Notes: generated from the sequence alone by a model not told the origin. DNA of 10,802 nucleotides from Hymenopellis radicata (GCA_015501595.1 JADNRX010001347.1:1-10802); one strand, 5' to 3'; shown: positions 1-9,444, counted from the first letter of the stretch. Made by a program: numbers and translations.

Positions 1-1720
1 AGGAAAAAGGTGCTCGGGTAATATTTTGAGAATAGCCGTAGAATAGTGCTAATCTGCCTATTCTGCCTCTATTAGAAGGAATAGCACCATTTGTCAGATG
101 TTTACTTTTTAAATAGGTCCCCTGGCTCTTTCAGCTCGATTATCGGGGAAAAGCACAACATTTTCCAACCATTTCACCAAAATCTCTTGCAAACCAGCAC
201 CATATCCCCAGCCCATGACACCAGTTTAGAGACTTGTACCCAGCTTAGGCCACTGCAGATGATAGTAAGCAACATGCCACAGGGCATGATATTGCAAATG
301 AATACAATACTGTTACACAGTGGTACTACGTAGCTACGAACTAGTACGAGAACAGCACATGACACTGCATAGAAGTAATGCGACGCGAGACGCCAATGAT
401 ACCAGTACGCCGTAGCGGCGGTTATATATATATTCCACGGGGTGTAGAAGACAAAGAACCGTGGCCACTAGAAGGCAATCAGCAAATGAGCCTAGAAGAG
501 ATGAACACATACTTGCTGGGGGGCACCATGTATCGGTTGCGATAGTAGCATACGACGAGCTTGGGTAGCCATGCACGTAGAGCAGATACGGCTTCGCACC
601 GGGCCCGATGAAGTCAAGGTGAGACGGGAGTTGCAGAGACCGTCACGACTTAAGCAACGTCAGACACGCATGTGTCAATGGCGAGGAGCAGGCGAGTCAC
701 AGAGGGGGCATGGCACTGAATGAAGACGAGGTAAGTAGGGCGTCAGTGAGAATGAGTAGACAGAATGCACCGAATAGTAAAGCTAGCCCATCTACGATCA
801 CTGGCCGTTGTCTGAAATGCGTCTAAAAGGGTCCTGAAGCGTGGAGAGACAGCGTCGAGGAGTCCGTCAATGTCGAAGTCGGCAGCGCTCGTTCATGGGA
901 AACGAGAACCTGCAAAGAGTGTTAATAAGTTCGTCGTTGGCGGCAGAAACAAACAACCAACCAGAGCATCGAAAACGTGGGGCGAGTAATGGTACCGATG
1001 ATGGGAAGCTAGACGTAGAATCGAGTGAGCGCGATGAGATGGTGGTGGGAGGAAAGAACCGACGACGACGACCATCCACAAGCTAAGCGGCAGTCACGCT
1101 GTTAACGCGTCCGCAAGGCAATGGCGACAACGTCGGCGACGCTGTCAGACTGTCGTTACAGCATAAGTACACGCACCATGGACGTCCATCTCGATAGGTG
1201 AGGGTGTCCTTGAAGGTCGACGTACGGCAACGTGGAGTCTCCATTATCAGGCGGGCTACGTGCAAGCAGAACTGTGCTGCTGTTGCAGACGTAGTGGGAT
1301 GGGGAGAGGGAAAGGTCGTGAAGGCGGAGTTCGAAAAATGGCTCGAAGTCGAACATGCACGTGGGCGCTTCTCACCCACGCACGGACCACAGGGTACCGT
1401 CGGTCGATCTGGACTTTAACTCTACTACCATCTTCATTTCCTCGTGGCACGTCCCGGATACAAGGGAACCTTTGGCTTCATTAGCAGCATGTCAGACCAC
1501 TTCTGTTTGTCTTGTATCGCTTACGGATAACAGCAGACGGCCAGATCAAGGTAGGGTTTCGTTCGAACATACGTACGTTCAAAGTAACGTTCATACCAGG
1601 TCTGTCTATTCGATGCCAAAGAGGTCTCTTTGCGGGATGAGATGCGTTAAGGAGCTTCCGACGATGATCTTGTAAAGATCGTTGGTCGTGCAGTCACCGG
1701 AAAACACGCTCATATGGAAG
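1..1720. other. No supportable gene (left part of window)
   Basis: I read both strands and found only short open frames of 60 to 106 codons. None has a recognisable motif, a convincing start context or splice signals that link it to a neighbour. The stretch 600-1080 is purine-rich on the plus strand and gives arginine/serine-rich frames of low complexity. The first 350 bases are somewhat AT-rich. No tRNA, rRNA or terminal-repeat structure was seen. A small non-coding RNA or a diverged mobile-element relic cannot be excluded by eye. Confidence 0.5.
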
Positions 1721-1724
1721 ACAT

Positions 1725-2245
1725 TGACGTCGTCACGAATCGGCCAATGATTCCCATTTCCTGTACATATTATCTTGCATACGTTGTAACATAACAGTTC
1801 CTCATTTTTTCTTCAGCAGGCTACCGTCGTTCTCCTCGCCGTTCTTCAACACGCTATCTTCGAACACGTTCATACAGTACACCCGTGAAATCTCGACGAG
1901 ACCGGACGTGCTAGCATGGTCGATGTCTCTTCGAAGGACGAAACACACCGTACTGCAACTGCCAGTGGATGCATCTTCATGCGGTGTGTGTTCTCAGTTG
2001 TCCCGCCGGCGTCCCTCTGCCCAGACACGTCTAACTTCACATTTCATCCTCACGAAAGTGCGCCCACCGCTTTAGCTACGCGTCCTTCTTCTCTTACTAA
2101 CACTATTGCGTAGAGCATACGATACCGACTGCGTCCTAATCATCGCTCTCTATCCCAGTCGCCTAACTCAGCAAGGACACACATATACGCGTACGGTGGA
2201 ACGGGGTTCTCAGCCTACAGAGGAAATCTACTTTTTACCACGACC
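1725..2245 (+). promoter_or_regulatory. Possible promoter and leader of the gene starting at 2246
   Basis: This plus-strand stretch has a dyad TGACGTCGTCA at 1725-1735 (bZIP-like half sites), a CCAAT box at 1744-1748 and several pyrimidine-rich patches (about 1801-1850 and 2083-2160). It leads to an ATG at 2246 in the context CGACCATGTCC. Pyrimidine-rich tracts before the start codon are common in basidiomycete promoters. The assignment is an inference from position and composition; each motif alone could arise by chance. Confidence 0.25.
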
Positions 2246-2630
2246 ATGTCCGGCGCATTCGTATTCACACCGACAAGCGAGTCGCTCTTCCTACCTACTC
2301 GCCATTCATTCCCAGCCCGTCGTACGCCCTCGCCATACAGTGCCCACGTCCCGCTTCCGCCTGCCGACAATTCTTACTATGAGGGAGCACGCGTAGCTGT
2401 ATCCGCAGGTGCCACTAGTCGGAAACTACTACCCCCACTCTCTCTACAACATCTACACCCCGCCTCGATCACATCAGCTCGACGGCGCCCATCCACGAGG
2501 CGACCTCTGGTTCGACCTGTCCACCACCACATTCGCTCTCGTGCGCATCCGCCAGCGAGCGTGCAAGGCGTCAGAAGAGTCCGTACCGTCATGTCGCCAT
2601 AAAGGACTGAGCCTTCAGTGTGTACGTTGA
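2246..2630 (+). pseudogene. Broken 5' part of an unrecognised proline-rich gene
   Basis: The frame opens with MSGAFVFTPTSESLFLP and is rich in Pro, Ser and Tyr up to about 2390 (NSYYEGARVA). From about 2397 the coding-like signal moves to another frame, beginning LYPQVPLVGNYYPH and including GDLWFDLSTTTFALV. There about 70% of third positions are G or C, while the original frame loses that bias. No intron fits between the two parts: the only nearby GT..AG span is 16 bases. One base gained or lost near 2390-2400 explains the change. The second frame stops at 2628-2630 with no sign of a complete domain, so the 3' part is missing. The layout loosely recalls small basidiomycete proteins with a Pro-rich N-terminus and a C-terminal DUF6699-type domain, but I cannot confirm this. 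If taken at face value, the first frame alone would encode 118 residues ending at 2602. Confidence 0.3.
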
Positions 2631-2639
2631 GCAGTATAC

Positions 2640-2925
2640 TTCTTCCCAAGTGGTTTTGGAGCATACGGTAACAATATTTTCAATCGTACTAGTATCATTT
2701 ACCTGCTAATTTCACAAATTTGTTCATGCTCTTTGGGCACTGCCATTTCTGTCATGCAATGTGTGAAGATTTGTTCAGATTAGTTCAGGCTGCCAGGCAG
2801 ATCACACTAATTGAGACTATTTCGTGTATCTTAGTAGGAATAGCACGATTCCTGAGATTAGTACCAATTAGTGCTGGATTTTCCCCAGAATACCTGGGAG
2901 GCTTTTTCCTGATGCTGCATCGACG
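2640..2925. other. AT-richer segment between two truncated genes
   Basis: By rough count this stretch is about 35-41% G+C, lower than the flanking coding DNA. It is formally open in the P450 frame from an ATG at 2726, but the translation (for example FGHCHFCHAMCEDLFRLVQ) does not resemble a P450 N-terminus: there is no membrane anchor followed by a proline-rich hinge. It contains small repeated words such as ATTAGTACC and ATTAGTGCT. It may be a remnant of inserted DNA at the junction that removed the P450 5' exons, but no terminal inverted repeat or target-site duplication was visible. Confidence 0.35.
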
Positions 2926-4178
2926 GTTGTTTGAGGAAAGCAAAAGTCGACGTCAGGAGTTGAACGGTGCTAACGCATTAGAAACGCATGGCGAGGGTAT
3001 ACTTGATCCAGACTTGGAAGGATTATGCTTCATGGATTGGGTCGCAAAGATCCACCCAGATGTGGATCACGATCTTGTTTCGTCAGCTCTTGTTCAATGC
3101 TTTGTTCTTCGGTGGAGTACTGACAGCTTGTATAGAGAAACCGGTATCGCTCTTCTCGACGGTGGATCTGAGACTACTGGGTCATTCTTTCAGACCCTCG
3201 TGCTCGCCCTAGCATCACACCCGGACTACCAAGAACGTGCATTTGCAGAATTGAATGCCGCTGTTGGGTCAAGATTACCTGACTATGATGACATCCATGA
3301 GATGCCATTTGTTCGCGCGTTGATAAAAGAGATTACACGGTCACAGCCGATACTTCCTTTGGCTCTACCGCATGCCGCCACGGCCGATATACATGTGAGT
3401 CGTTTCCTCGTTCGCAAGGAACGAACTGACCCTATGTTTCGAAGTACAATGGGTACCAAAGGGAGTATTATTATTATGAGCCCTTGTGCGTCCTACCTTG
3501 TTCTTCTTCTTATAAACGGTCATGATGTTGCAGATGCGATAAATCGTGATCCGTCGATGTACGACAGTCCGAAAGATTTTAATCCTGAGCGCTTTCTACA
3601 CTCAGCATTCGGGACAATCCCTGGCAAAGATACAACTGATTTCCGGGACAATTTCATGTTCGGTGGCGGCAGAGTAAGCCCACATTGTTGTTCCTGCCTT
3701 CGTTGCACTGAATGCGCATATTAACTTGTACAGCGGATATGCCCAGGGCAGTGGATCGCTCTCAAATCAATGGTGAGCTGCCCAGGATCTGAGCGAAGGT
3801 CCCTCTGATGCGCTGATTTAGGAATTGATCACACTGCGTCTCATTTGGGCATTTGAATTCGCCGATGCCTTCGACCCAGTAAGTAAGAAGCATATCCCCC
3901 GTGGGCTTGGGGAGGAGCTTTTCGATAATGTACGTGTTACACGCACGGTGACGCTTCGCGTCACTAACTGATCGCTCGACGCTGATTCATTCGCATAGCA
4001 CATTGTGGTGGCACCCCATCCTTTCCACTGCACAATTACAGCACGCGCAGGCCGAGCTCAGGATGTCCGAGAGAATTTCTCCACAGCGTTCGATGAGTTG
4101 GAGCAGTATCATGTAGATCTCAGCACAGAGGAGAGACAGCATGTCGAGCTCTTGAAGTCAAAGCTATCTGACTACTAG
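2926..4178 (+). pseudogene. Cytochrome P450, 5'-truncated and frameshifted
   Basis: This is the C-terminal half of a fungal cytochrome P450 monooxygenase. P450s are heme-thiolate enzymes, usually membrane-anchored in the ER. Visible in order are the I-helix DGGSETTG (about 3158-3181), the K-helix ExxR as KEITR, a PERF-type motif NPERFL, and the heme loop FGGGRRICPG, with the Cys ligand, created by splicing at 3673/3734. Introns placed by frame are 3395-3444, 3486-3533, 3674-3733, 3773-3821 and 3930-3998, all GT..AG. The last exon (3999-4178) carries APHPFHCTI and ends at TAG 4176-4178. Two lesions break the frame. About 32 extra bases (3126-3157) lie between GGVLT and DGGSETT, which are adjacent in the family from memory. 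About 8 bases are missing at 3456/3457, where YNGY should continue into IPKGS. A further shift seems needed near 3080-3090. Roughly the first 200 residues of a normal 500-residue enzyme are absent. Everything from 3457 on is intact, so decay looks recent. The left boundary is approximate. Confidence 0.85.
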
Positions 4179-4494
4179 AGGATATCTGTAGTTTTGCAAC
4201 ATTAATTGTCCAAAGAACGATCATAGCCCGGGAATCAACAGTACTAGTATTGCTCGTGACGATAAGCTTCGGATCGGTGGTGAACTGCCGACGAGTGTGT
4301 CGCCGAAGGAGGCCGTGTCTGTACAGTCGAGGTAAGGAGAAGACAGTCGCAAGGTACTGCCGCTTCCGTGTAATCGTAAGAGACCCAAAGACGGGCGAGA
4401 GGCGGACAGACGCGGCATTTGACAAGAAACAATGGCAATCGAACTGAATTATACTGTACAGTAACATAACACAAACAGTCTAGTTTCCGGCGCC
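4179..4494. other. Convergent spacer, no gene seen
   Basis: This stretch lies between the P450 stop (plus strand) and the stop of the minus-strand membrane protein gene, so it should carry both 3' untranslated regions. Open frames exist on both strands (for example a plus-strand frame 4250-4447 with RFRVIVRDPKTGERR) but none has supporting splice sites or a recognised motif. No clear terminator or polyadenylation signal could be singled out. Confidence 0.5.
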
Positions 4495-5848
4495 CTATGT
4501 CTGCCAGACACCCAACATGAGAAGATCGCCCATAACGGCGAGTGAGGGACGCGACGGGTCTACTCGAGGCGCTTCATCACTGTCGGTGATAAAATGGTGT
4601 ATATTCGATCCTCTCTCCAGTTTCTCAACCTTAGCTTCCATGTCCTCGATCAAAGTCATGAACCGTGTAAGGTCTGGAGGATTAGAGATCGAGGCGGGTT
4701 CATCCGACTAGTTTTTTTGCCTATCGTGAGAAATGGAATGAAAAAAAGGGAGGGGCAACGGACCTCATGCGGAGATAAAAGCCAGTTAGCGTAACGGGCT
4801 AATAAGTGAAGATTGTCCCGAACGATTTCGAGGTCACTAACGAAGCCCTGCACCGCCGGTCGGACGTGTCGCAGTACTCGACTTAACCTTCGCATGGCAA
4901 GTGTGTCCAGATCGAAGGGATTGTACCGTCTAGACCATGGCAAGATCTGGAGCTCGTCATGAATATCCGCTAGGGCGTCGTCCAATGCTTGCAATAAGAC
5001 GCGAGCCTCGGACGTAATGCGCTGACTCTGTTGCAAGATATGTTCCTCCAAATACTCGAGCAAAGGACGGTAGCATGCACGCGAGGCCTCGATGGTCATA
5101 TCACTCAGCGCCTGCAGCCTGCTTTGTGTACTTCGAAAATCTCGGGCGATGCGGAATCGGGTTTGGAAGTCCGTCGCGTTCGCGCTCAAGGAGTATAGAT
5201 GGTGTAAATGGAGCAATGTGGAGAATGAAGGAGACCACTAGAAGCGTACTTATCAGCGTCTAAGGCTCGTTTTCAAAGACTATTTCTAACTTACTTGCAA
5301 ATTGATATCGCTGAAGTACGGCCTCCAGCATTGCATCGGGAACAGCCCCTGAGCAGTCCTGACGTTGGAACCTAGAGTTTGCATGTCCGTATGCCACGTC
5401 GTATAGTAGAGCGAGCCGTCGAACTTCTCGACATTCGCATTGGGGTGTCCGCCACGCCCGCCATTCATCATGATGTAATGGGAAATCTCCACTACGCTGT
5501 TGGGAAAGTCGCAGTGAGCGGTGGACTTGAGTAAGAACAGAGAACATACAGTCTAGGGCTATAAGCCGTCACCATTATGTCCCCAGATGCAGATACAATA
5601 TCGTACATGTTCAAAGCATGTCGAAGGCTGTCAGAGAATACTGACGTGAAGGCCAATGAAGTATCACGTTGCGTATTTTGGAGGGATCTAGCTGGAGTAG
5701 TAGAGGTGAGCTTTTCGCTTTTGGGCTTGCGCAAGGTCCTTGCAAAGGAAATATCGGCGCGTAGTTCCTTTAAAAACGTCCATCTAGAAACGAGCCAGTA
5801 TGAGGCTAAGAGCGTGGCGAGAAGATAGACGAGCGAGCGCTTTTGCAT
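4495..5848 (-). CDS. Membrane-anchored helical protein, unknown function
   Basis: Four minus-strand exons join in frame to give 395 residues: 5550-5848, 5295-5496, 4764-5237 and 4495-4707. The introns (5497-5549, 5238-5294, 4708-4763) are 53, 57 and 56 bases and all GT..AG. The chosen start gives MQKRSLVYLLATLLASYWLV, a short basic end and a hydrophobic helix (residues about 5-22) that looks like a signal anchor; starting further upstream adds an unlikely Cys/Arg-rich leader. Residues about 168-325 are strongly helical and charged, with heptad-like stretches such as EYLEEHILQQSQRI and VSDLEIVRDNLHLLARYANWLL. The C-terminal exon adds another predicted helix (IEDMEAKVEKLERG) and an acidic, Pro/Asp-containing tail. 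I recognise no catalytic motif. The layout recalls uncharacterised agaricomycete membrane proteins with an N-terminal anchor and a long coiled-coil-like region. A second gene at 9445-10802 has a similar plan. A short out-of-frame ATG frame (5784-5900) overlaps the start. Confidence 0.7.
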
Positions 5849-6245
5849 AGTGGAAATGTATGAGAAGTTTTTGCAGCGACAGAGGAATATATGGGTCCAT
5901 CTTATTGTTGTCCTGCTCTTTTGTTCGTAGAATAGAACAAGGACAGTCCGTGGGAAAGGGCTCACTCCAGAACACGCATGGCATCGGCCCGGGATCCGTA
6001 GAGCGTCAGTGAGCTACTTGACTCTTTTGCTTTAATTTTGCACTAACGTACATACCGATGATGCACAGTTGGATGTGCATCCTTAGCACAATTTATGGGC
6101 GGAGTTAGAGCGCGACAACATTCGGACATACGCCTTCTCCACCATATGGGACTCGAAGTTGATACAGAATTTACAGAGTATATAGATACACAGTGCGCAC
6201 AGCTACAAGAATTACAAGAAACAAGCATGATCATTCACAACGCAA
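5849..6245. other. Spacer between two minus-strand genes
   Basis: This holds the 3' untranslated region of the DUF6697-like gene and the promoter/leader of the membrane protein gene, both on the minus strand. A TATA-like CATATATTC (minus strand) lies about 40 bases before the chosen start at 5848, probably too close to act as a TATA box if transcription starts downstream of it. Open frames here on either strand show no recognisable protein. Confidence 0.5.
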
Positions 6246-8510
6246 TCAATCATCGTCGTCGTCATCGTCAATCCTCATCACCGGTTTCCTCTCCCTCTTG
6301 GACCGTCTGCGACCCGAAGCGTATTCCTCACTCGCTGCCGGCGGTGGTGAAAGAGATGGAGACGCCGAAGCCGATTGCTGCTTCTTTTTTCCTTTTCCCT
6401 TTCCCGACTCCACACGTCGCTTCTTCGGCGGCCTGTCTTCAGCACCGGCATACGCTGTGATGTCCCGCCTCATATCGCGCATGAACGCGTGGTCGTAGCC
6501 CACGCAGCGCATGAGTATGATATCGAGGTGCTGCTCGCTCAATAGTCAGCATCACACGATTGTAGATGATCAAACTTCTCGCCTCATCTCCATCGCAAAG
6601 CGCTTCCATAGCATCCTTAGTCGTTATATCCATACCCTTTCCTTTCTCACCTTTGATTAGCAGCCGCACCTCCCTTCCCACGCGTTCTGGTGTGATCGCC
6701 TCCCCATCTTTCGCAACGCGATTCGCACGCGCATAGCGACGTACGGACCATAATCCTTGTTCTTACAAGTCGCGATCTTCGTGCTCCACTTTGTTCGAGC
6801 CTTTCAATTGTATACAATCAGCACAATCCGCGTACGCCGTTGTTAAATGGATGTTTACATACAGTCCCAGAACACATCTTGAAGTGCTCCGCCTCGAGAC
6901 GCCCAACCGTCGTAGCCTCGTAGTTGCCACAGTACTCCCAGACGCGATGCCCGTCAATTTCGACCTGGCGAAACATATACAGCGGCGGGTCGCTCAGTAT
7001 GTCCGGCCTCGACGCGAACATCAGGCCTGGGGCTCCGATGCTGTCTACGGTGAGAGGATTCTGGAGCTTTCCCGGCCATATGCATTTAATGGGAAGCCCG
7101 GAGCGTGAGGATGGCTTCCAGTTTTTAGGAGTGACGATTAGCGGTTGCGTTGAGCCGCCGATGCAGTGGCTGAATTCTTCTCTCGAGAAGAAGAAGCCAG
7201 GCTCTGGGGGAGGGGCTATGGTGAAGTTGGGTATGTTGCTGAGGTATAGTTTTGTGAGGGAGGCAAATTTCTAAAGGCGAATCAGTAGAGAGTGTGAGGG
7301 TGGTGTGTAGATGATACCTTGACACTGGGTCCTTTGGCTCCTGTTTTCGTTTTTGAGGAAGAGCCTTTTTTCTTTGGGGTAGAGGTGATCATAGGCTTAA
7401 GCACAAAGTCAGGCGAAGAGGTGATTTGTATCGAATGCAGACATACCTCTTCCGCCTCACGCTTTCTTTTCAGTCCAGATGTTGAAGACTCAGGCTTGGT
7501 TGTGTCAGCATCCATTTCGTCGTCTTTGGGATTCGAAAGATCAGAGGACGCGGGCAACTAAAGAGAGTAGGTAGTGATTAATACGAGCAAAAATGGATGA
7601 GACGAGGGAGTACTTACATCGGTGAACTCTGTTGTTGCCCGGGATGACGGAGGGCTAGAAATGATTGACAGAGGTGACAAAGACCTCTCTTTCTGTTCCT
7701 CAGCGGGCGGGGAGAGAGTTTGATCCTTCTGTAATAACTCGAAATCATCTGCGAAGGGATCATCATTGTCGCTTGCCTCAAGGCTGCTAGGGCCTGGCGG
7801 TAGATCTTCCCCCGCAGGCTTTTCGCCGCGGATGGGACTCGAGGCTTCCCCCTTCGGCTTCATATGGACGACGTGTCAGTGATGATTGATAGAGTAAAGA
7901 CAGTCCACCTTGACAGAAGCGTCCTCTTCGTCGTCGGAAACAACTATAGGGGGTTCGGGTGCGATAGCGGTGCGAGATGAACTGGCTTTGGATTTCGGGG
8001 GAATGGTCACTTCAACAGAAACAGACATCCGAGGAATGCGTCTAGGTTTAGCTGGTGTCGCTCGAAGTGGGGAACGAGTTGAAGTTCGGGAAAGAGTCTG
8101 AGCAATGTCGTTCAATACGAAAGCAGTTAGGCCGGAGGCTAGCGTACTGGCTTGCGGTCCCCTTCCACCTGTAGTCCTCAATCAGCAATCGTACTAGTAG
8201 CACAAGAACAAGTTCAACTTGCCTTTACAGACAAGGCCAGTTCCAGCTGCTCCGACAAATCCTGGTTAGTCCTCTTCAAGTCATTTATTTCCGAGTCGCG
8301 GGTGAGCAATTGATTAGACAGCTCTGCTTTACGTGTCCGTTCATGCTGGACTTGAGAAAGATATTGATTTCTTTCCTTGAGGATCTGGTCTTGGTTTTTC
8401 TCAAGGCGCTCGATTTCGAGTCGCAGCCGCTTCAGTTCGGCGTCCATGATGGTCGTGGGTAAAGCACGATCGGCCCCCATACGACTATCATGGCCGACAA
8501 ATTCTCCCAT
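6246..8510 (-). CDS. DUF6697-like nuclear protein with N-terminal coiled coil; one apparent frame break
   Basis: Eight minus-strand exons: 8219-8510, 7909-8168, 7618-7857, 7447-7557, 7318-7395, 6863-7270, 6583-6800 and 6246-6533, giving about 631 residues if one missing base in exon 7 is allowed for. Residues 22-96 form a coiled coil (ELKRLRLEIERLEKNQDQI). Residues 97-327 are Ser/Pro-rich and disordered, with acidic (VVSDDEEDA) and basic (KRKREAEE) patches. The conserved-looking domain follows, about residues 340-560, with FFSREEFSHCIGG, IGAPGLMFASRPDIL, VWEYCGNYEATTVGRL, YVAMRVRIALRK and LMRCVGYDHAFMRD. This matches my memory of DUF6697, a basidiomycete domain of unknown function. The tail has a nuclear-localisation-like PPKKRRVESGKGKGKKK and ends in seven Asp. 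A TAG directly precedes ATG 8510; MDAELKRL, 21 residues in, is an alternative start. In exon 7 the frame breaks at an AAA run (about 6708-6710), giving a premature stop unless one base is missing. Intron 7 has a GC donor. A nuclear role is inferred only. Confidence 0.75.
6249..6269 (-). repeat. GAT/GAC trinucleotide run encoding seven Asp
   Basis: Seven consecutive Asp codons (four GAC, three GAT) directly precede the TGA stop of the DUF6697-like gene. The mix of two codons suggests it is not a young perfect microsatellite. Acidic C-terminal tails are frequent in chromatin-associated proteins, but no specific function follows from this alone. Confidence 0.8.
6534..6582 (-). other. Intron with GC..AG ends in the DUF6697-like gene
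   Basis: The coding frame reads GDE up to 6583 and resumes as QHLDIILMRCVGY from 6533. The 49 bases between start GCGAGA and end with AG, and contain a perfect CTGAC branch site near the 3' end. No GT donor in the area gives a matching phase. The length matches the other introns. An acceptor three bases later is also in frame. The alternative is a GT donor destroyed by mutation, or an indel. Confidence 0.5.
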
Positions 8511-8870
8511 CTACTGCGTCAAACTCGGACTCGGCACGCAACGACAACGGACAGCCTTATTTCGAAGGCGCATTTTTTGACATGGCTCTGCCGCGTTTTC
8601 GGTAGACGGACTTTGACAAACCGCTGAAATCGTCTTGTAAACGCAGAGGCATTCGATGCTTGCTCGAAGCCGGACGCCGCCAACTGGGAGCAGGAGGAAT
8701 CTGGCCTGACGGAGAAGTTCACGTAGCGCATGAAATGGAGGCGCGCATGATACCTTCGCTGTGCATTCCAACCTCCATGTCTCCACCTCAAAGATCTGTC
8801 ACTCATACTGCATAGACCAGACACAATATTACCGCTGCCACCGTCGCCTGTCTGAGGTCTGAGGTCGGAC
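8511..8870. other. Upstream region of the DUF6697-like gene
   Basis: This should hold the promoter and leader of the minus-strand gene starting at 8510. Minus-strand frames of 91 and 101 codons (8511-8786 and 8519-8824) cross it, but they are rich in Cys, Arg and Ser, overlap each other in different frames and lack conserved motifs. An upstream non-coding or coding exon cannot be excluded. No clear TATA box was found. Confidence 0.4.
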
Positions 8871-8876
8871 AGAAGT

Positions 8877-9300
8877 TGGACCTGCGACGCGATCTTGATG
8901 ACCTTCCTCCGAGGAGTGACAGCGCACGGCGATTGTCGACTTCCTCCAGTGTCGGAAAAGCAGTTTCACAACATTGTCGGCCTTGATGACGCTTCCTTCA
9001 GAAGTATCCTCCACACGACCGTATCAACGGATGAGCATGCTAAAACTCTAGCCGACAATACTTCTCTCGAGCTTCTCCCCATCCCTCCAGTGACCAGTAG
9101 TTTCTCTAAAGAATTCATTGGCATACTTCTCGCGTCGGACGAATCAGGCACAACGATGTAATTCTCCTTGAGAATGCTATGTCCCATGTAGACAATACGG
9201 TTAACCGTTGCACTGTCCAGCAGCTTGTGGAATTGCAGGGCCTTTTCATTTTATGCAGATACTGGATGTGCATTCAAGGTAGCTACAATCCATACGAATG
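8877..9300 (+). pseudogene. Unrecognised coding-like remnant
   Basis: A plus-strand frame reads through MMTFLRGVTAHGD (ATG 8895) and contains a protein-like stretch, FHNIVGLDDASFRSILHTT and IGILLASDESGTTM, with a stop at 9159-9161. From 9155 a second frame continues DVILLENAMSHVDNTVNRCTV and VELQGLFILCRYWMCIQG to a TGA near 9310. One base lost near 9153 would join the two. I do not recognise the protein. Third-position composition is neutral and the opposite strand (8966-9187) is also open, so this may be non-coding. The gap 9311-9444 probably carries the 3' untranslated region of the next minus-strand gene. Confidence 0.2.
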
Positions 9301-9444
9301 GTTTGTATGACACTTATTGATATTGGTCCAGTAAGAGTAAGAGTATGAAATGATAGGTAACGATTGACGGATACAGATGAGGTGAATATGAAACGATACA
9401 TGAGTCCAATGGTCCTACCCAAGAGTCGGGCGAGATGAGGCACT

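Noticed and set aside
841..1086. Plus-strand frame of 81 codons rich in Arg, Ser and Asp
   Set aside because: Low-complexity purine-rich DNA; both strands are open, with no motif or splice context.
1561..1568. GTTCGAAC, resembling a tRNA T-loop
   Set aside because: No acceptor stem, D-arm or anticodon arm can be built around it; it is just a palindromic octamer.
1355..1675. Plus-strand frame of 106 codons
   Set aside because: No recognisable domain or hydrophobic pattern, and no link to neighbouring exons.
61..2862. Similar words around 61-106 and 2819-2862 sharing AGGAATAGCAC
   Set aside because: An exact 11-base match is expected by chance in a window of this size, and the flanking similarity is only about 75% over some 44 bases. 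Too weak to call a dispersed repeat.
2720..3724. A single 334-codon open frame as the P450 gene
   Set aside because: It reads through at least three introns (3395-3444, 3486-3533, start of 3674-3733) and an unrelated 5' segment. Spliced reading restores the P450 motifs, including the heme Cys.
4250..4447. Plus-strand frame with RFRVIVRDPKTGERR
   Set aside because: Short, lies between two convergent gene ends, is open on both strands, and has no homologue I recognise.
5260..5547. Alternative frame for exon 2 of the membrane protein, ending KLEIVFENEP
   Set aside because: Its phase cannot be joined to exon 3, and its third-position G+C is much lower than in the chosen frame.
5492..5965. Start of the membrane protein at an ATG near 5965
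   Set aside because: The extra leader is rich in Cys, Arg and Phe and unlike the rest. The later start gives a clean signal-anchor layout.
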